DNA of 64,000 nucleotides from CAYVVT01 sp964454335 (GCA_964454335.1 CAYVVT010000009.1:42458-106457), one strand, 5' to 3'. Positions 37,501-46,687 are shown, counted from the stretch's first letter. Translations and numbers: made by a program. Notes: a model not told the origin generated them from the sequence alone.

Positions 37501-37896
37501 CCGATCAAGCCAGGTGTGGATAGATACCAGTTTACTGCCACGAAACCAGGTCGCGCCCTGACTGAGATCGAACTGCAGGATCAATTGGAACGTATCCAGG
37601 TATTTCCAAATCCCTATTTCGGTCAGAACATGGAAGAAGGGCCCGGAGAGAATTTCATCACCTTCATCGGTCTACCGGGTGCATGCACATTGCGGATCTT
37701 CACACTGGCCGGGATCCATGTGAGGACGATCGAACACGGTCAGACACTCACCGCAGGAACACCATTCGAGCCCTGGGACCTGCGCAACGAGGCCGGTGAG
37801 AAAGTGGCCAGCGGGATGTACATCGTACGCATCGATGTACCACGGATTGGTAACAAGATTTTAAAGTTGGCAGTATTGCAGAGTGCTTATGAGTAA
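34468..37896 (+). CDS. Giant T9SS-secreted paralog, array member 2
   Basis: About 1142 residues. Family blocks in order: FGNNGHAVSHVPTGSSGLEW, DSNGNGRRDHGEAYEDFN (calcium-binding-like), TSFHYAGDPVMRNGWTMFDD, a Fn3-like segment (LSWAEGAEELESFTEAGY), ISPGGVDSLVWTDGYGSDT, LLQSFASDVGG, and a sorting domain from IQVFPNPYFGQN to NKILKLAVLQSAYE. The start is uncertain: the frame opens at 34381 and the ATG at 34468 is used here. The hydrophobic signal-peptide core (RLAITVTLTLFTGSKLSA) is encoded partly by the right end of the inverted-repeat element. No Shine-Dalgarno is obvious. The next paralog overlaps its stop. Confidence 0.75.
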   Translation: MPGIVDRFVPSLLSLLACQRAACRLAITVTLTLFTGSKLSAGLPDSSGQSLQRPASMEFVQFDANRIQNWFGNNGHAVSHVPTGSSGLEWPKGSGLRAVFTSGIWLAGLVNGEIHTAAAEFSSEWQPGHVGYQTGSGIPGTPSDPGNPLSQVYSIGRGDCSDPQRDCYNWEFANWPTSLGAPARDGEYFTDSNGNGRRDHGEAYEDFNLDAIYNSPDGRYITGEDPPDMSFDQHHWYVANDLNEGSHANLWSTPPLGIELQVSSFGFNEGTPLDNVQFFRYLLVNKGGNSIEDLYFGHWTDADVGDANDDYAGCDTSLDLTFFYNGELHDQDYGLQTPAVGFALLQGAIIPSAQDSAFYDGAWHPGKTNIRMTSNFAIHNSGTSGFDDAENAEEAYNELQGLTTDGEAWHEYLDPNHPRTSFHYAGDPVMRNGWTMFDDQNPRDHRALLGSGPFDLPPWNDENGDDLPQPGESGVQEIVIAIIVCHGLDHLDAITNLRYTTRFTRSAWYRQFEDVVVPAPMVNVSPLDGEVVLSWAEGAEELESFTEAGYSFEGYKVFQGYSRQGPWEMIGIFDLENGIRVIRKHDYDLESGVLSTGMEHGGTDSGLEHLIAIEDDMLKGGPLIDYKAYHFAVTAYSVDVTGEPVSFESELLPITVRPHPPKLGTCFTVDRTDSLKVLHVGDAEARVFIEVQDPLLLTGDDYSIGFVADTLSGQLTWFLGRMRYEIMVDTLFQRTVEPGERTYEWNGVDYSYFYDYSDSTGMIDGFRVFIDDVNTKIKRYNHRWEQTVNVETGGLDSVAFLAISPGGVDSLVWTDGYGSDTMNVDSLVCYRWNRSCPWEYARWEERGAETYIWLYREYHHDVLLQSFASDVGGVNHLAASIPGIGNGITADSLLTADIEIRFTENGQKALSWGPATGFVPQVSEVPFEIWDVENDFQLCIGHVDWNSTGSMFDPEEYSLEGDWLVTMHVDYETYQDSLLEFFGSPYSGWLLIFNTSSRYSVGDELYLQFLNPIKPGVDRYQFTATKPGRALTEIELQDQLERIQVFPNPYFGQNMEEGPGENFITFIGLPGACTLRIFTLAGIHVRTIEHGQTLTAGTPFEPWDLRNEAGEKVASGMYIVRIDVPRIGNKILKLAVLQSAYE

Positions 37897-40800
37897 AACG
37901 AGTCAGTCCATCAGCGGTCATTGCGAGGAGCGCCAGTGGTGCGACGATGCATCCCACAGTGCTGGCTCTCTAACTCTGCATTGTGGTTTGCTTCCTCGAC
38001 CGATATACATCGGTCTCCTCGCAATGACCATAACCATGGCCTCGTTCTCTCGTTCATCATTGTACGCCGCTCTCCCTGAATCCGGTGATCAGACTCTGCA
38101 GCGCGCCAGTACGCTGGAATTCGTGGAGTTTGACGCCAATCAGATCGAAGTCTGGGTAGGTAACAACGGCCATACAGTATCACACATTCCTACAGGTAGG
38201 CCCGGTCTGGAATGGCCGAAGGTTGATGGCTACGGCAACAAGGCCATCTTCGCCAGCGGGATCTGGTGTGCCGGCATGGTCGATGGCGAACTACGCACTG
38301 CAATTGCCGAGTTCAGTACTGAATTCAGGCCCGGTTATGTGGACTATGATCCTTCAGGTTCCATCTCTGGGAATCCCAGCAATCCAGAGGATGTTGACCA
38401 GCAGGTTTACTGGATCACGCAGGGGGATTGCAGTGATCCCGCCATGGATTGCTACAACTGGGAGTATGCCAACTGGCCCGCCGGTCTGGGCGCTCCCAGC
38501 CAGGACGGCGAATATTTCAGCGATGAGGATGGCGACGGTCTGTATGATCCCGGTGAGACATTCAGGGATTTTAATTTGAATGCGGTCTATGATGGTCCCG
38601 ATGGTGCCTTCATCACCGGTGAGGATCCACCCTTCTTTAAAACGCCACAGCAGGCCTGGTGGGTGCTCAATGATTTCGATCCGGAAAAACACGAGCATGT
38701 ATTCTCAACCCAACCACTGGGCCTGGAGGTCCAGACTACCTTGCATGCCCCCCTGGATGGGTATGTACTGGAGAACGTCCTGTTCTATGAATTTCTCATC
38801 ATCAACAAAGGTGGTGAGACCATCGAGGATGTCTTCATAGGGCACTGGACGGATGCCGACCTGGGTGATGCCAACGACGATCTGGTGGGCTGCGACACAA
38901 CCCTGGACATGGGCTTCACCTACAATGGTACACCCAATGATCAGGACTATGGGACGAGACCACCGGCTGTTGGTTATGCTTTCTTGCAGAGTGCATTGAT
39001 CCCGTCACCAGGCGACTCCACCATGGTGAACGGAGGCTGGATCGAGGGTTATCGCGATCTGGGGATGACCAGTCATTATACAATCTTCAAGTCAACTCCG
39101 AACTGGCATGATCCGCAAACTGCTGAAGCAGCCTATCTGGTCCTGCAGGGACTGGGTGAGGATGGTGAGGGTCGTCCTGACCCAAATGGAGATCCGTCCG
39201 TCTTCCATCATTCCGGCGATCCCTATCGCGGCAGCGGCTGGCTTTTGCGGGATGAAGCGTCTCCCCGGGAGTGGCGGAACGTCATCAGCTCAGGACCTCT
39301 AACCCTGGATCCATGGAACGATCCGGATGGTGACGAACGGCCCGAAGCGGGAGAACCAGGCGTACAGCACATCGTACTGGCCATGGCCCTGGGCCAGGGT
39401 CTGGATGCGGAACACTCCATCGAGGTACTGCGTCACACCATGGGTCATGCCCGCTCTGCCTGGCGACAGCAACTGACCCTTCCCGAGATTGCCACACCTG
39501 AGGTCAATGCGAGTACTCTGGATGGTGAGATCATCCTGAGCTGGTACCGGGGAGCCGCTGAGCTGGAATCATTCTCAGACAAGGGTTACCGATTCGAGGG
39601 CTATCGCGTATACCAGGGTGAGAGCGCAAATGGCCCCTGGCACGAGATCGCCCTGTACGACCAGGAGAACGGTGTCAGGGTCATCCTCCAGGAGGAATGG
39701 AAGCCCCTTTCCGGGGCGTTGATCCCACAGGTCCTCTACCAGGGGGATGATAGTGGTCTGCAGCATATCCTTCACGTTCGACGAGACTCACTCGCTAACA
39801 GCGGTCTGGTGAACAACCGGGAATACCATTTCGCCGTCACTGCCTACGCTCACGGGCCGCTTGAACAACCGCGCAGCATCGAAAGTGAACTCATCCCTTT
39901 ATCGTTGCGGCCCCATGGTCCGCCCCTGGGTGTTGAAATGAGCTTCCAGGCCCGGGATACCATCGCCGTATTCAATGCAGGCGACGCTCAAGCTGAAGTG
40001 TGGGTGAAGGTTTTGGATCCACTGCAGCTCACTGGTGATCTCTACGCCATTGAATTCGAGACATTCCCTGAGGTTGACAGCATTCGATGGTACCTGGGAC
40101 GCATGCGGAATTCAATCATGGTGGATACTTTGTACACTGGTGGAAAACGGCTCATCGACATCGATTATCCCTGGTACAACCGCCCCAACGACCCCTACTG
40201 GGCATATCGGGACTCCACTGAGTTCATCGAGGGATTCAGGGTCGTGCTCAGCCTGGCGGCCATCGAAGCACAGCGCTTCATCTATGGCTGGGAGCAGACG
40301 ATGAACGTCGAGGAGGGCAGCATTGACTCCATCACCTATCTGGCCATCTCGCCGGGTGGCGTCGATTCCCTGGTGTGGAGTGCCGGTGTGGGGAGTGATA
40401 CCATCAATATCGATTCCCTGTACGGACCGGGAAATTACTGGGATCGGCCGCAGTGGATCGAGGATGGAGAGACCTACATCCGTCTGTACAGAGAAGAACT
40501 TCACGATGTTCATATCCAAAGTTTCGCTTCTGACGTAGGAGGTGAGAACCATATGGCTGCTTCCATCCCTGGGATCGGAGGAGGGATGACTGATCTTGCC
40601 CAAATCACGGGTGACATAGAATTGCGTTTCAGCGAGGAAGGGCAAAAAGCCTGGCGCTGGAGCCCATCCAATGGGTTGGTGCCGGAGATGAGCCGGTTCC
40701 CTTTTGAAGTATGGGACCTTGAGCGGAACGTTCAACTCACCATGGGTCATGTTGACTGGAACGATACGGGTGTGATGCATGATGACAGTGCCGGGAGTCT

Positions 40801-41356
40801 CGAAAGAGATTGGATCATCACGCTTCACAGGGATTATGCCACCTACCAGGATAGTGTCCAGGAGCTTTTCTCCAATCCCCACAGCGGATGGTTGTGGATC
40901 TTCAGCACAAGTTCCGTCTACAGCATGGGCGATAGGGTCAAATTAGAGATCCTAAATCCCATCATACCAGGTGAGGATATATACAGTTTCAGGAGTTCAG
41001 TCCCCGGAGAGGTAAGTGACAGCCAGCGCCTGGCCCAGCAATTGGACCGTATCAACGTCTTCCCCAATCCATACTTCGGTCAGAATACTGAAGAACTACC
41101 TGGTGAGAATTTTGTCACATTCACCGGCCTGCCACCGGGTGAATGCACCCTGCGCATCTTCAGTCTGGGTGGGACCATGGTGCGCAAGTTCGACCACGCT
41201 GAGAGTAGTACGGCAGGAACCCCATACGAGCACTGGAATCTGCTGAATGAGGCAGGCGAGAAGGTGGCCAGCGGTATGTATATCGTGCACATCGATGTAC
41301 CCGAAGTCGGGAAGAAGATCCTTAAACTGGCTGTGATGCAGTCAGCTTATGAATAA
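37889..41356 (+). CDS. Giant T9SS-secreted paralog, array member 3
   Basis: Up to 1155 residues. Family blocks: VGNNGHTVSHIPTGRPGLEW, DEDGDGLYDPGETFRDFN, a Fn3-like segment (LSWYRGAAELESFSDKGY), ISPGGVDSLVWSAGVGSDT, IQSFASDVGGENHMAASIP, and a sorting domain from INVFPNPYFGQN to KKILKLAVMQSAYE. The frame overlaps the previous stop and runs through a complete inverted-repeat element (37916-38029). The plausible signal peptide is LPRPIYIGLLAMTITMASF followed by SRSSLYA, which would begin at TTG 37988. ATG 38024 supplied by the repeat's right end is another possible start. The true start needs N-terminal data. Confidence 0.72.
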   Translation: MSKTSQSISGHCEERQWCDDASHSAGSLTLHCGLLPRPIYIGLLAMTITMASFSRSSLYAALPESGDQTLQRASTLEFVEFDANQIEVWVGNNGHTVSHIPTGRPGLEWPKVDGYGNKAIFASGIWCAGMVDGELRTAIAEFSTEFRPGYVDYDPSGSISGNPSNPEDVDQQVYWITQGDCSDPAMDCYNWEYANWPAGLGAPSQDGEYFSDEDGDGLYDPGETFRDFNLNAVYDGPDGAFITGEDPPFFKTPQQAWWVLNDFDPEKHEHVFSTQPLGLEVQTTLHAPLDGYVLENVLFYEFLIINKGGETIEDVFIGHWTDADLGDANDDLVGCDTTLDMGFTYNGTPNDQDYGTRPPAVGYAFLQSALIPSPGDSTMVNGGWIEGYRDLGMTSHYTIFKSTPNWHDPQTAEAAYLVLQGLGEDGEGRPDPNGDPSVFHHSGDPYRGSGWLLRDEASPREWRNVISSGPLTLDPWNDPDGDERPEAGEPGVQHIVLAMALGQGLDAEHSIEVLRHTMGHARSAWRQQLTLPEIATPEVNASTLDGEIILSWYRGAAELESFSDKGYRFEGYRVYQGESANGPWHEIALYDQENGVRVILQEEWKPLSGALIPQVLYQGDDSGLQHILHVRRDSLANSGLVNNREYHFAVTAYAHGPLEQPRSIESELIPLSLRPHGPPLGVEMSFQARDTIAVFNAGDAQAEVWVKVLDPLQLTGDLYAIEFETFPEVDSIRWYLGRMRNSIMVDTLYTGGKRLIDIDYPWYNRPNDPYWAYRDSTEFIEGFRVVLSLAAIEAQRFIYGWEQTMNVEEGSIDSITYLAISPGGVDSLVWSAGVGSDTINIDSLYGPGNYWDRPQWIEDGETYIRLYREELHDVHIQSFASDVGGENHMAASIPGIGGGMTDLAQITGDIELRFSEEGQKAWRWSPSNGLVPEMSRFPFEVWDLERNVQLTMGHVDWNDTGVMHDDSAGSLERDWIITLHRDYATYQDSVQELFSNPHSGWLWIFSTSSVYSMGDRVKLEILNPIIPGEDIYSFRSSVPGEVSDSQRLAQQLDRINVFPNPYFGQNTEELPGENFVTFTGLPPGECTLRIFSLGGTMVRKFDHAESSTAGTPYEHWNLLNEAGEKVASGMYIVHIDVPEVGKKILKLAVMQSAYE
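37916..38029. repeat. GGTCATTGCGAGGAG element, complete copy fused to array member 3
   Basis: Perfect 15-base terminal inverted repeats: GGTCATTGCGAGGAG (37916-37930) and CTCCTCGCAATGACC (38015-38029), with 114 bases in total. The right terminus is read in frame as L-L-A-M-T and forms the signal-peptide core of the downstream protein. Confidence 0.92.
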
Positions 41357-41373
41357 GCCGATGATCTTCAAGA

Positions 41374-41496
41374 GTCATTGCGAGGGATGTGCGGTGCACA
41401 TCCCGTGGCAATCGAGTGCGCCATGTCTGTAGGTTTTATTAAAAGATTGCCACGTCGTGCGCTATCCTTCAAGGATAGCAAACTCCTCGCAATGAC
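41374..41496. repeat. GGTCATTGCGAGGAG element, copy fused to array member 4
   Basis: Left end GTCATTGCGAGGG and right end CTCCTCGCAATGAC (41483-41496) bracket 123 bases, including the palindrome GGGATGTGCGGTGCACATCCC and the hairpin CTATCCTTCAAGGATAG. The right end is translated in frame as K-L-L-A-M-T. Confidence 0.88.
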
Positions 41497-44400
41497 AATA
41501 GGCGCCTTTGTTGGTTCAACCCTCCACGCCGCCCTCCCGGATTCAACTGAGCAGTCTTTACTGCGTCCCGGCACTCTGCACTTCACCCAATTCGACGGTA
41601 ACCGTATCCGGGCCTGGATCGGGAACAACGGACATATGGTATCCCATGTACCTACCGGCAGTTCTGGCCTGGAATGGCCCCAGGGTTCACAGACAACTGC
41701 AATTTTCGCATCGGGATTGTGGTTGACTGGCATGGTGGATGGAGATGTCCGTTCAGCAGCGGCGGAGTTCAGTACCGAGTGGGATCCCGGTACCGTTCAT
41801 TATATTCCTGGATCCACCATTCAGGGAACACCTCGCAACCCCCAGGATCCGCTCTTTCAGGTTTATACGATCAATAAGGAAGATTGCACCAATCCGAATG
41901 AGGATTGTTATAACTGGCAATATGCCAACTGGCCGGCGAGTCAAGGCGCTCCAGCCCACGATGGCGAATATTTCACAGATCTTGATGGTGACGGCCGACA
42001 TCATCCCAGTGAACCATATGAGGATTTCAATCAGGATGGGATCTTTAACATACCGGACGGTGAACTGGTGACTGGTGATGACCCACCCAACTGGCCGGGA
42101 GATCAGGTCCACTGGTTCGTCATGAATGATGCCCGGCCTGGGGTGCACAGCAATCTCTGGTCAACACTGCCACTTGGAATAGAGGTTCAGACCACGATCT
42201 TTGGATTTAAGAATGGTAGTCCACTTGACAATGTGATGTTCTATCGCTGGATCATCATCAACAAGAGCGGTGCTGATATCGATGATATGTACTTCGGAGT
42301 ATGGACCGATGCAGATGTGGGTGATGCCAATGATGATTATGCCGGATGTGATACCTCACTTGCTCTTTCATTCTTTTATAACGGAGAGCATTCCGATCAG
42401 GATTATGGATTACATGTCCCCGCGGTAGGCGTAGGACTATTACAAGGTCCACAAATCCCGTTAAGTGGAGATTCAGCCTATTACGGCAATTCATGGCATC
42501 CAGACTCCAGAAATCTGGATATGACCAGTTTCGTGATGTATCAGGGGGGTAGTGTAAATGGCTTTGATGATCCGGAGAACAGCCTTGAAGCATATAACTA
42601 TCTGGCTGGATTCAGAAAAGAAGGTGATCCCTGGTACGAGTACCTGGATCCAACTCAGCCCATCACCAAGCATCTGTATGCCGGCGATCCTGTTACCCGT
42701 AGTGGCTGGATCATGTTCGATGACCAGGATCCACGGGATCACCGCACCCTCATGGGTAGCGGTCCCTTCGATCTGCCCATCTGGCAGGATGAGAATGGGG
42801 ACGGCCTGCCGCAACCTGGAGAGACCGGCGTTCAGGAGGTTGTAGCCGCGATCATAATTACGCACGGGATTGACAATGTCGACGCAATCACCAATATGCG
42901 CTATACCACTCGCTATGCACGTCAGGCCTGGCTGGACCAGTTTGAACCCAACCCACCACCAATTCCGGAGATCATGGTGAGTGAACTGGACCAGCAGATT
43001 ATCCTGAGCTGGTATGAAAACGCCGTTGGTGTGGAGGCATTCTCAAGGAACGGCTACGCGTTCGAGGGTTACAAGCTGTACCAGGCCCCGGCACCGGACG
43101 GACCCTGGCACCCTATCGCGAGTTATGATCTAGAGAACGGCATACGGGTAATCCAGGAGCATCATTACAATCTCGAAACAGGCATTCTTTCGAGGCAGGT
43201 CCGGCATCTGGGTAGGGAAAGTGGTCTGGAGCACATGATCACCATCGAAATGGATCTGCTGACGGGTGATACCCTGGTGAACAACAAGGCATATTTTTAT
43301 GCTTTGAGCACCTACGCCGTCAATACTGCAACTGAACCAAAAAGCTTTGAATCACAGCCTGCTTTTATCACTGCCCGGCCGCATGCATCGCCACTCGGCC
43401 TGGACATACATACTCAAGGTGGCGACAGTCTCAGTGTCATTCATTCTGGAAATGCGGAAGCTGAAGTGGTGGTAGAGGTCCTGGATCCGCTGCAATTGAC
43501 GGGAGATCGATATGAGATAGGGTTTGATTACAATGAACAGGCGGATCTTAGCACCTGGTATCTGGGCAGGATGCTGAATGGGATCATGGTGGACACCTTG
43601 CTGCATGATCCGCTACCTCATTTCTCTGGTTGGGAACAGTCTGGATACATTGAAGGTTTTGATGTGAAGGTTGCGGATGTTGCCTTTGAAGTGTCAAGAT
43701 TCAATCGTGGTTGGCAACAGACCGTGAATATCGAACCCACCCACATCGACTCCGCAGGCTTTGAGGTTATTTCTCCAGGCGGTGTCGATTCGCTGGTGTG
43801 GAGCGATGGTTGGGGATCCGATACGCTCCACTATCAGGATCTTGTTGGACCTGGCAGAGATTGGGATTATGCCATCTGGATTGATTGGATCGATCCAATG
43901 CAAATGAGAGTATACCGGACTGAATTCCACAACGTTCGCATCCAATCCTTTGCCTCTGACGTTGGCGGGACCAGTCATCTGGCCGGGTCGATCCCCGGTC
44001 TTGGAGGTGGAATAGAGGATCCCGGCCTGCTGCAGTCAGACCTGGAACTCAGATTCACTGAGCAAGGTCAAAACGCGACCATTATCCACTGGGGTGCCTT
44101 TGACCAGCCCGAACCTTACTGGGTGCCCTTTGAACTCTGGGATATCGAGCGGAATATTCAGCTTTCACTCCTGGTCCTGGATGCCGACACCCATTTCATC
44201 GATTACGGCTCTGAGGAGAATCGTCTCGGTGGCGATTGGTTCATCAGTATTCACCGGGATTATAACCTCTATGAAGACTCCCTATTCACTGTGTTCGATA
44301 ATCCGCACAGCGGATGGCTGTGGATCTTTGCCGGGCAATCCCGATATTCCATCGGAGATAGGGTAGTGATGAACTTCCTCAATCCCGTGATCCCCGGGGA

Positions 44401-44779
44401 GGACGTCTACAGCTTCACTGCACGACAGCCGGATGCCATTCTGGACAAAGCCGCACTCACGGCTCAGCTGGACCGCATCAATGTCTTCCCCAATCCTTAT
44501 TTCGGTATGAATGTGGAGGAACCACAGGGCGAGAATTTTGTCACATTTACCGGCCTTCCCGCTGGAGAATGCACGCTGCGGATCTTCAGCCTGGGCGGAA
44601 CCATGGTGCGCAAGATCGAACATTCGAGCTCGAGGAACGCAGGTACACCCTTTGAGCAATGGGATCTGCGCAACACCCTTGGCGATAAAGTGGCCAGCGG
44701 GATGTATATCGTGCACGTGGATGTCCAGGATATTGGTTCAAAGGTTCTGAAACTAGCTGTCTTCCAGCCGAAGTACTGA
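41423..44779 (+). CDS. Giant T9SS-secreted paralog, array member 4
   Basis: About 1118 residues from ATG 41423; the frame opens at 41378. The N-terminus MSVGFIKRLPRRALSFKDSK then LLAMTIGAFVGSTLHA is a good Sec signal peptide: a basic n-region, then a hydrophobic core. Nearly all of it is encoded inside the inverted-repeat element. Family blocks: IGNNGHMVSHVPTGSSGLEW, DLDGDGRHHPSEPYEDFN, LSWYENAVGVEAFSRNGY, ISPGGVDSLVWSDGWGSDT, IQSFASDVGGTSHLAGSIP, and a sorting domain from INVFPNPYFGMN to SKVLKLAVFQPKY. It is the last array member. A further element copy follows its stop by 21 bases. Confidence 0.77.
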   Translation: MSVGFIKRLPRRALSFKDSKLLAMTIGAFVGSTLHAALPDSTEQSLLRPGTLHFTQFDGNRIRAWIGNNGHMVSHVPTGSSGLEWPQGSQTTAIFASGLWLTGMVDGDVRSAAAEFSTEWDPGTVHYIPGSTIQGTPRNPQDPLFQVYTINKEDCTNPNEDCYNWQYANWPASQGAPAHDGEYFTDLDGDGRHHPSEPYEDFNQDGIFNIPDGELVTGDDPPNWPGDQVHWFVMNDARPGVHSNLWSTLPLGIEVQTTIFGFKNGSPLDNVMFYRWIIINKSGADIDDMYFGVWTDADVGDANDDYAGCDTSLALSFFYNGEHSDQDYGLHVPAVGVGLLQGPQIPLSGDSAYYGNSWHPDSRNLDMTSFVMYQGGSVNGFDDPENSLEAYNYLAGFRKEGDPWYEYLDPTQPITKHLYAGDPVTRSGWIMFDDQDPRDHRTLMGSGPFDLPIWQDENGDGLPQPGETGVQEVVAAIIITHGIDNVDAITNMRYTTRYARQAWLDQFEPNPPPIPEIMVSELDQQIILSWYENAVGVEAFSRNGYAFEGYKLYQAPAPDGPWHPIASYDLENGIRVIQEHHYNLETGILSRQVRHLGRESGLEHMITIEMDLLTGDTLVNNKAYFYALSTYAVNTATEPKSFESQPAFITARPHASPLGLDIHTQGGDSLSVIHSGNAEAEVVVEVLDPLQLTGDRYEIGFDYNEQADLSTWYLGRMLNGIMVDTLLHDPLPHFSGWEQSGYIEGFDVKVADVAFEVSRFNRGWQQTVNIEPTHIDSAGFEVISPGGVDSLVWSDGWGSDTLHYQDLVGPGRDWDYAIWIDWIDPMQMRVYRTEFHNVRIQSFASDVGGTSHLAGSIPGLGGGIEDPGLLQSDLELRFTEQGQNATIIHWGAFDQPEPYWVPFELWDIERNIQLSLLVLDADTHFIDYGSEENRLGGDWFISIHRDYNLYEDSLFTVFDNPHSGWLWIFAGQSRYSIGDRVVMNFLNPVIPGEDVYSFTARQPDAILDKAALTAQLDRINVFPNPYFGMNVEEPQGENFVTFTGLPAGECTLRIFSLGGTMVRKIEHSSSRNAGTPFEQWDLRNTLGDKVASGMYIVHVDVQDIGSKVLKLAVFQPKY

Positions 44780-44800
44780 CGTTTTACTGAGCCCTGGTGC

Positions 44801-44916
44801 GGTCATTGCGAGGAAGGACCATCAAGAGTGACGAAGCAACCCTCAATGCTTACCTACGTGCTTCGCATTGGAGTTTGCTTCGTCGACCACCAAAAGTTGG
44901 CCTCCTCGCAATGACC
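44801..44916. repeat. GGTCATTGCGAGGAG element, complete copy after the array
   Basis: GGTCATTGCGAGGA (44801-44814) and CTCCTCGCAATGACC (44902-44916) terminate a 116-base element with inner GACGAAGCAA and TTGCTTCGTC inverted segments. No gene is fused to its right end here. Confidence 0.92.
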
Positions 44917-45311
<395 letters not shown>

Positions 45312-45425
45312 GTGAAAATCGCAGCGGCATTGGGTTACGCCATCGCGGTGATCCTGTTTGCCATCATCTACCGATACATTCGCTGGCGCAGGAAGAATCG
45401 CGAGCTGGACCGCTACAAGGAATAA
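45312..45425 (+). CDS. Small single-pass membrane peptide upstream of spmA
   Basis: A 37-codon frame from GTG: a hydrophobic helix (AALGYAIAVILFAIIY) followed by a basic tail (RYIRWRRKNRELDRYK), as in a type I or tail-in membrane micropeptide. GGGAGAG lies a few bases upstream. It sits 39 bases before spmA, and the frame ends just ahead of that gene's ribosome site. The N-out/C-in prediction follows the positive-inside rule. Function unknown; it may be a partner of the SpmA/SpmB pair. Confidence 0.6.
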   Translation: MKIAAALGYAIAVILFAIIYRYIRWRRKNRELDRYKE

Positions 45426-45464
45426 TCACTCAATTTCTGGATCTGATCACAAAGGAGAGCACGC

Positions 45465-46148
45465 ATGATTAATGTGATCTGGCTGGTATTGCTGGCTGGT
45501 GGTGTACTGGTGGCAGGCTTCAACTGCCTGGGCCTGGACATCGTGGATGGAGCCCTGACCTGGGGTCCCAGTTTCGAACCCCTGACAAAACTAACCAAAG
45601 GCCTCTTTGATGCTGCCAAGGCAGCTGTGACACTTGCTATTGGCCTTATCGGCATAATGGCTCTGTGGCTGGGTATGATGAAGATCGCCGAGGAATCGGG
45701 ACTGGTGAAGGTCTTTGCCAGGGCGCTGCGTCCTGTGCTGGTTTGGCTGTTTCCGGATGTACCCGCCGACCATCCCGCCATGGGAGCCATGGTGATGAAT
45801 ATCGCGGCCAATGTCCTCGGCCTGGGAAATGCCGCTACGCCCCTGGGGCTGAAGGCCATGCAGGAATTGCAGAAGCTGAACAAGGTGAAGGATACCGCCA
45901 CGGACGCTATGGCCACCTTCATGGCGCTGAACACCTCCAGCGTCACCCTGATCCCCGCCACCATCATCGGGATCCGCTCCGCTGCCAATGCCTCCAATCC
46001 CGCTGAGATCATCGGACCCGTGATCCTGGCCACCGGTGTATCTACGACGGTTGCCATCATCACGGTGAAACTGCTGGCCAAACTGCCGCGTTATCAGCTG
46101 AAGGTCCCGGACACCGTGACCGACACAGGTAACGGTGGGGAGGTTTGA
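45465..46148 (+). CDS. spmA: Nucleoside-recognition (Gate) domain membrane protein, SpmA-like
   Basis: A 227-residue inner-membrane protein. FDAAKAAVTLAIGLIGIMAL and NIAANVLGLGNAATPLG are typical of spore maturation protein A, which carries a nucleoside-recognition/Gate domain. In spore formers SpmA and SpmB affect spore-core dehydration. The same pair is found in many non-sporulating bacteria, where the substrate is unknown, and nothing else here suggests sporulation. AAGGAG precedes the ATG. The stop overlaps the region just before spmB, so the two are translationally close. Confidence 0.85.
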   Translation: MINVIWLVLLAGGVLVAGFNCLGLDIVDGALTWGPSFEPLTKLTKGLFDAAKAAVTLAIGLIGIMALWLGMMKIAEESGLVKVFARALRPVLVWLFPDVPADHPAMGAMVMNIAANVLGLGNAATPLGLKAMQELQKLNKVKDTATDAMATFMALNTSSVTLIPATIIGIRSAANASNPAEIIGPVILATGVSTTVAIITVKLLAKLPRYQLKVPDTVTDTGNGGEV

Positions 46149-46150
46149 TC

Positions 46151-46687
46151 ATGTTTCAGAATATCATCAACGGCGTTTCCGCAATTGCCATTCCCTTATT
46201 GCTGTTCACGATCTCATTCTATGGCTGGAGAAAAAAGGTCAAGGTGTACGAGGTATTCACTGACGGCGCCAAAGAAGGCTTTGAGGTCGGTGTGCGCATC
46301 ATTCCCTATCTGGTGGCGATCCTGGTGGCCATCGGTGCTTTCCGCAGTTCAGGTGCCCTGGATCTCATCACATCCCTGCTGGCTCCCATCACCAATCTTA
46401 TCGGGATGCCCGGTGAGGTCGTACCCATGGCCCTTATGCGGCCACTGTCGGGCAGTGGCGCCCTGGGTGTGGCCACGGAGATCATCAATGAGTATGGTGT
46501 GGAATCACTGCAGGGACGGATGGCGGCCATCATGGAAGGCTCCACGGAGACCACCTTTTACATCCTGGCAGTTTATTTCGGCTCGGTGAGCGTCACCAAA
46601 TCACGCCATGCACTGCCTGCAGCTCTCACAGCTGATCTGGCTGGCATAATTGCTGCAGTGGTAGTGACGCAACTGGTGTTCGGATAA
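46151..46687 (+). CDS. spmB: Nucleoside-recognition (Gate) domain membrane protein, SpmB-like
   Basis: A 178-residue inner-membrane protein with the SpmB hallmark MALMRPLSGSGALGV and MEGSTETTFYILAVYFGSV. The ATG at 46151 follows GGGGAGG with good spacing and starts two bases after the spmA stop. A TTG at 46145 is in frame but adds only two residues. It forms an operon with spmA and probably the 37-residue peptide. No convincing terminator follows; the spacer has ACGAATC repeats. Confidence 0.85.
   Translation: MFQNIINGVSAIAIPLLLFTISFYGWRKKVKVYEVFTDGAKEGFEVGVRIIPYLVAILVAIGAFRSSGALDLITSLLAPITNLIGMPGEVVPMALMRPLSGSGALGVATEIINEYGVESLQGRMAAIMEGSTETTFYILAVYFGSVSVTKSRHALPAALTADLAGIIAAVVVTQLVFG

Noticed and set aside
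45465..46687. Evidence of sporulation from spmA/spmB
   Set aside because: The pair is widespread in non-sporulating bacteria and no other sporulation gene is present.
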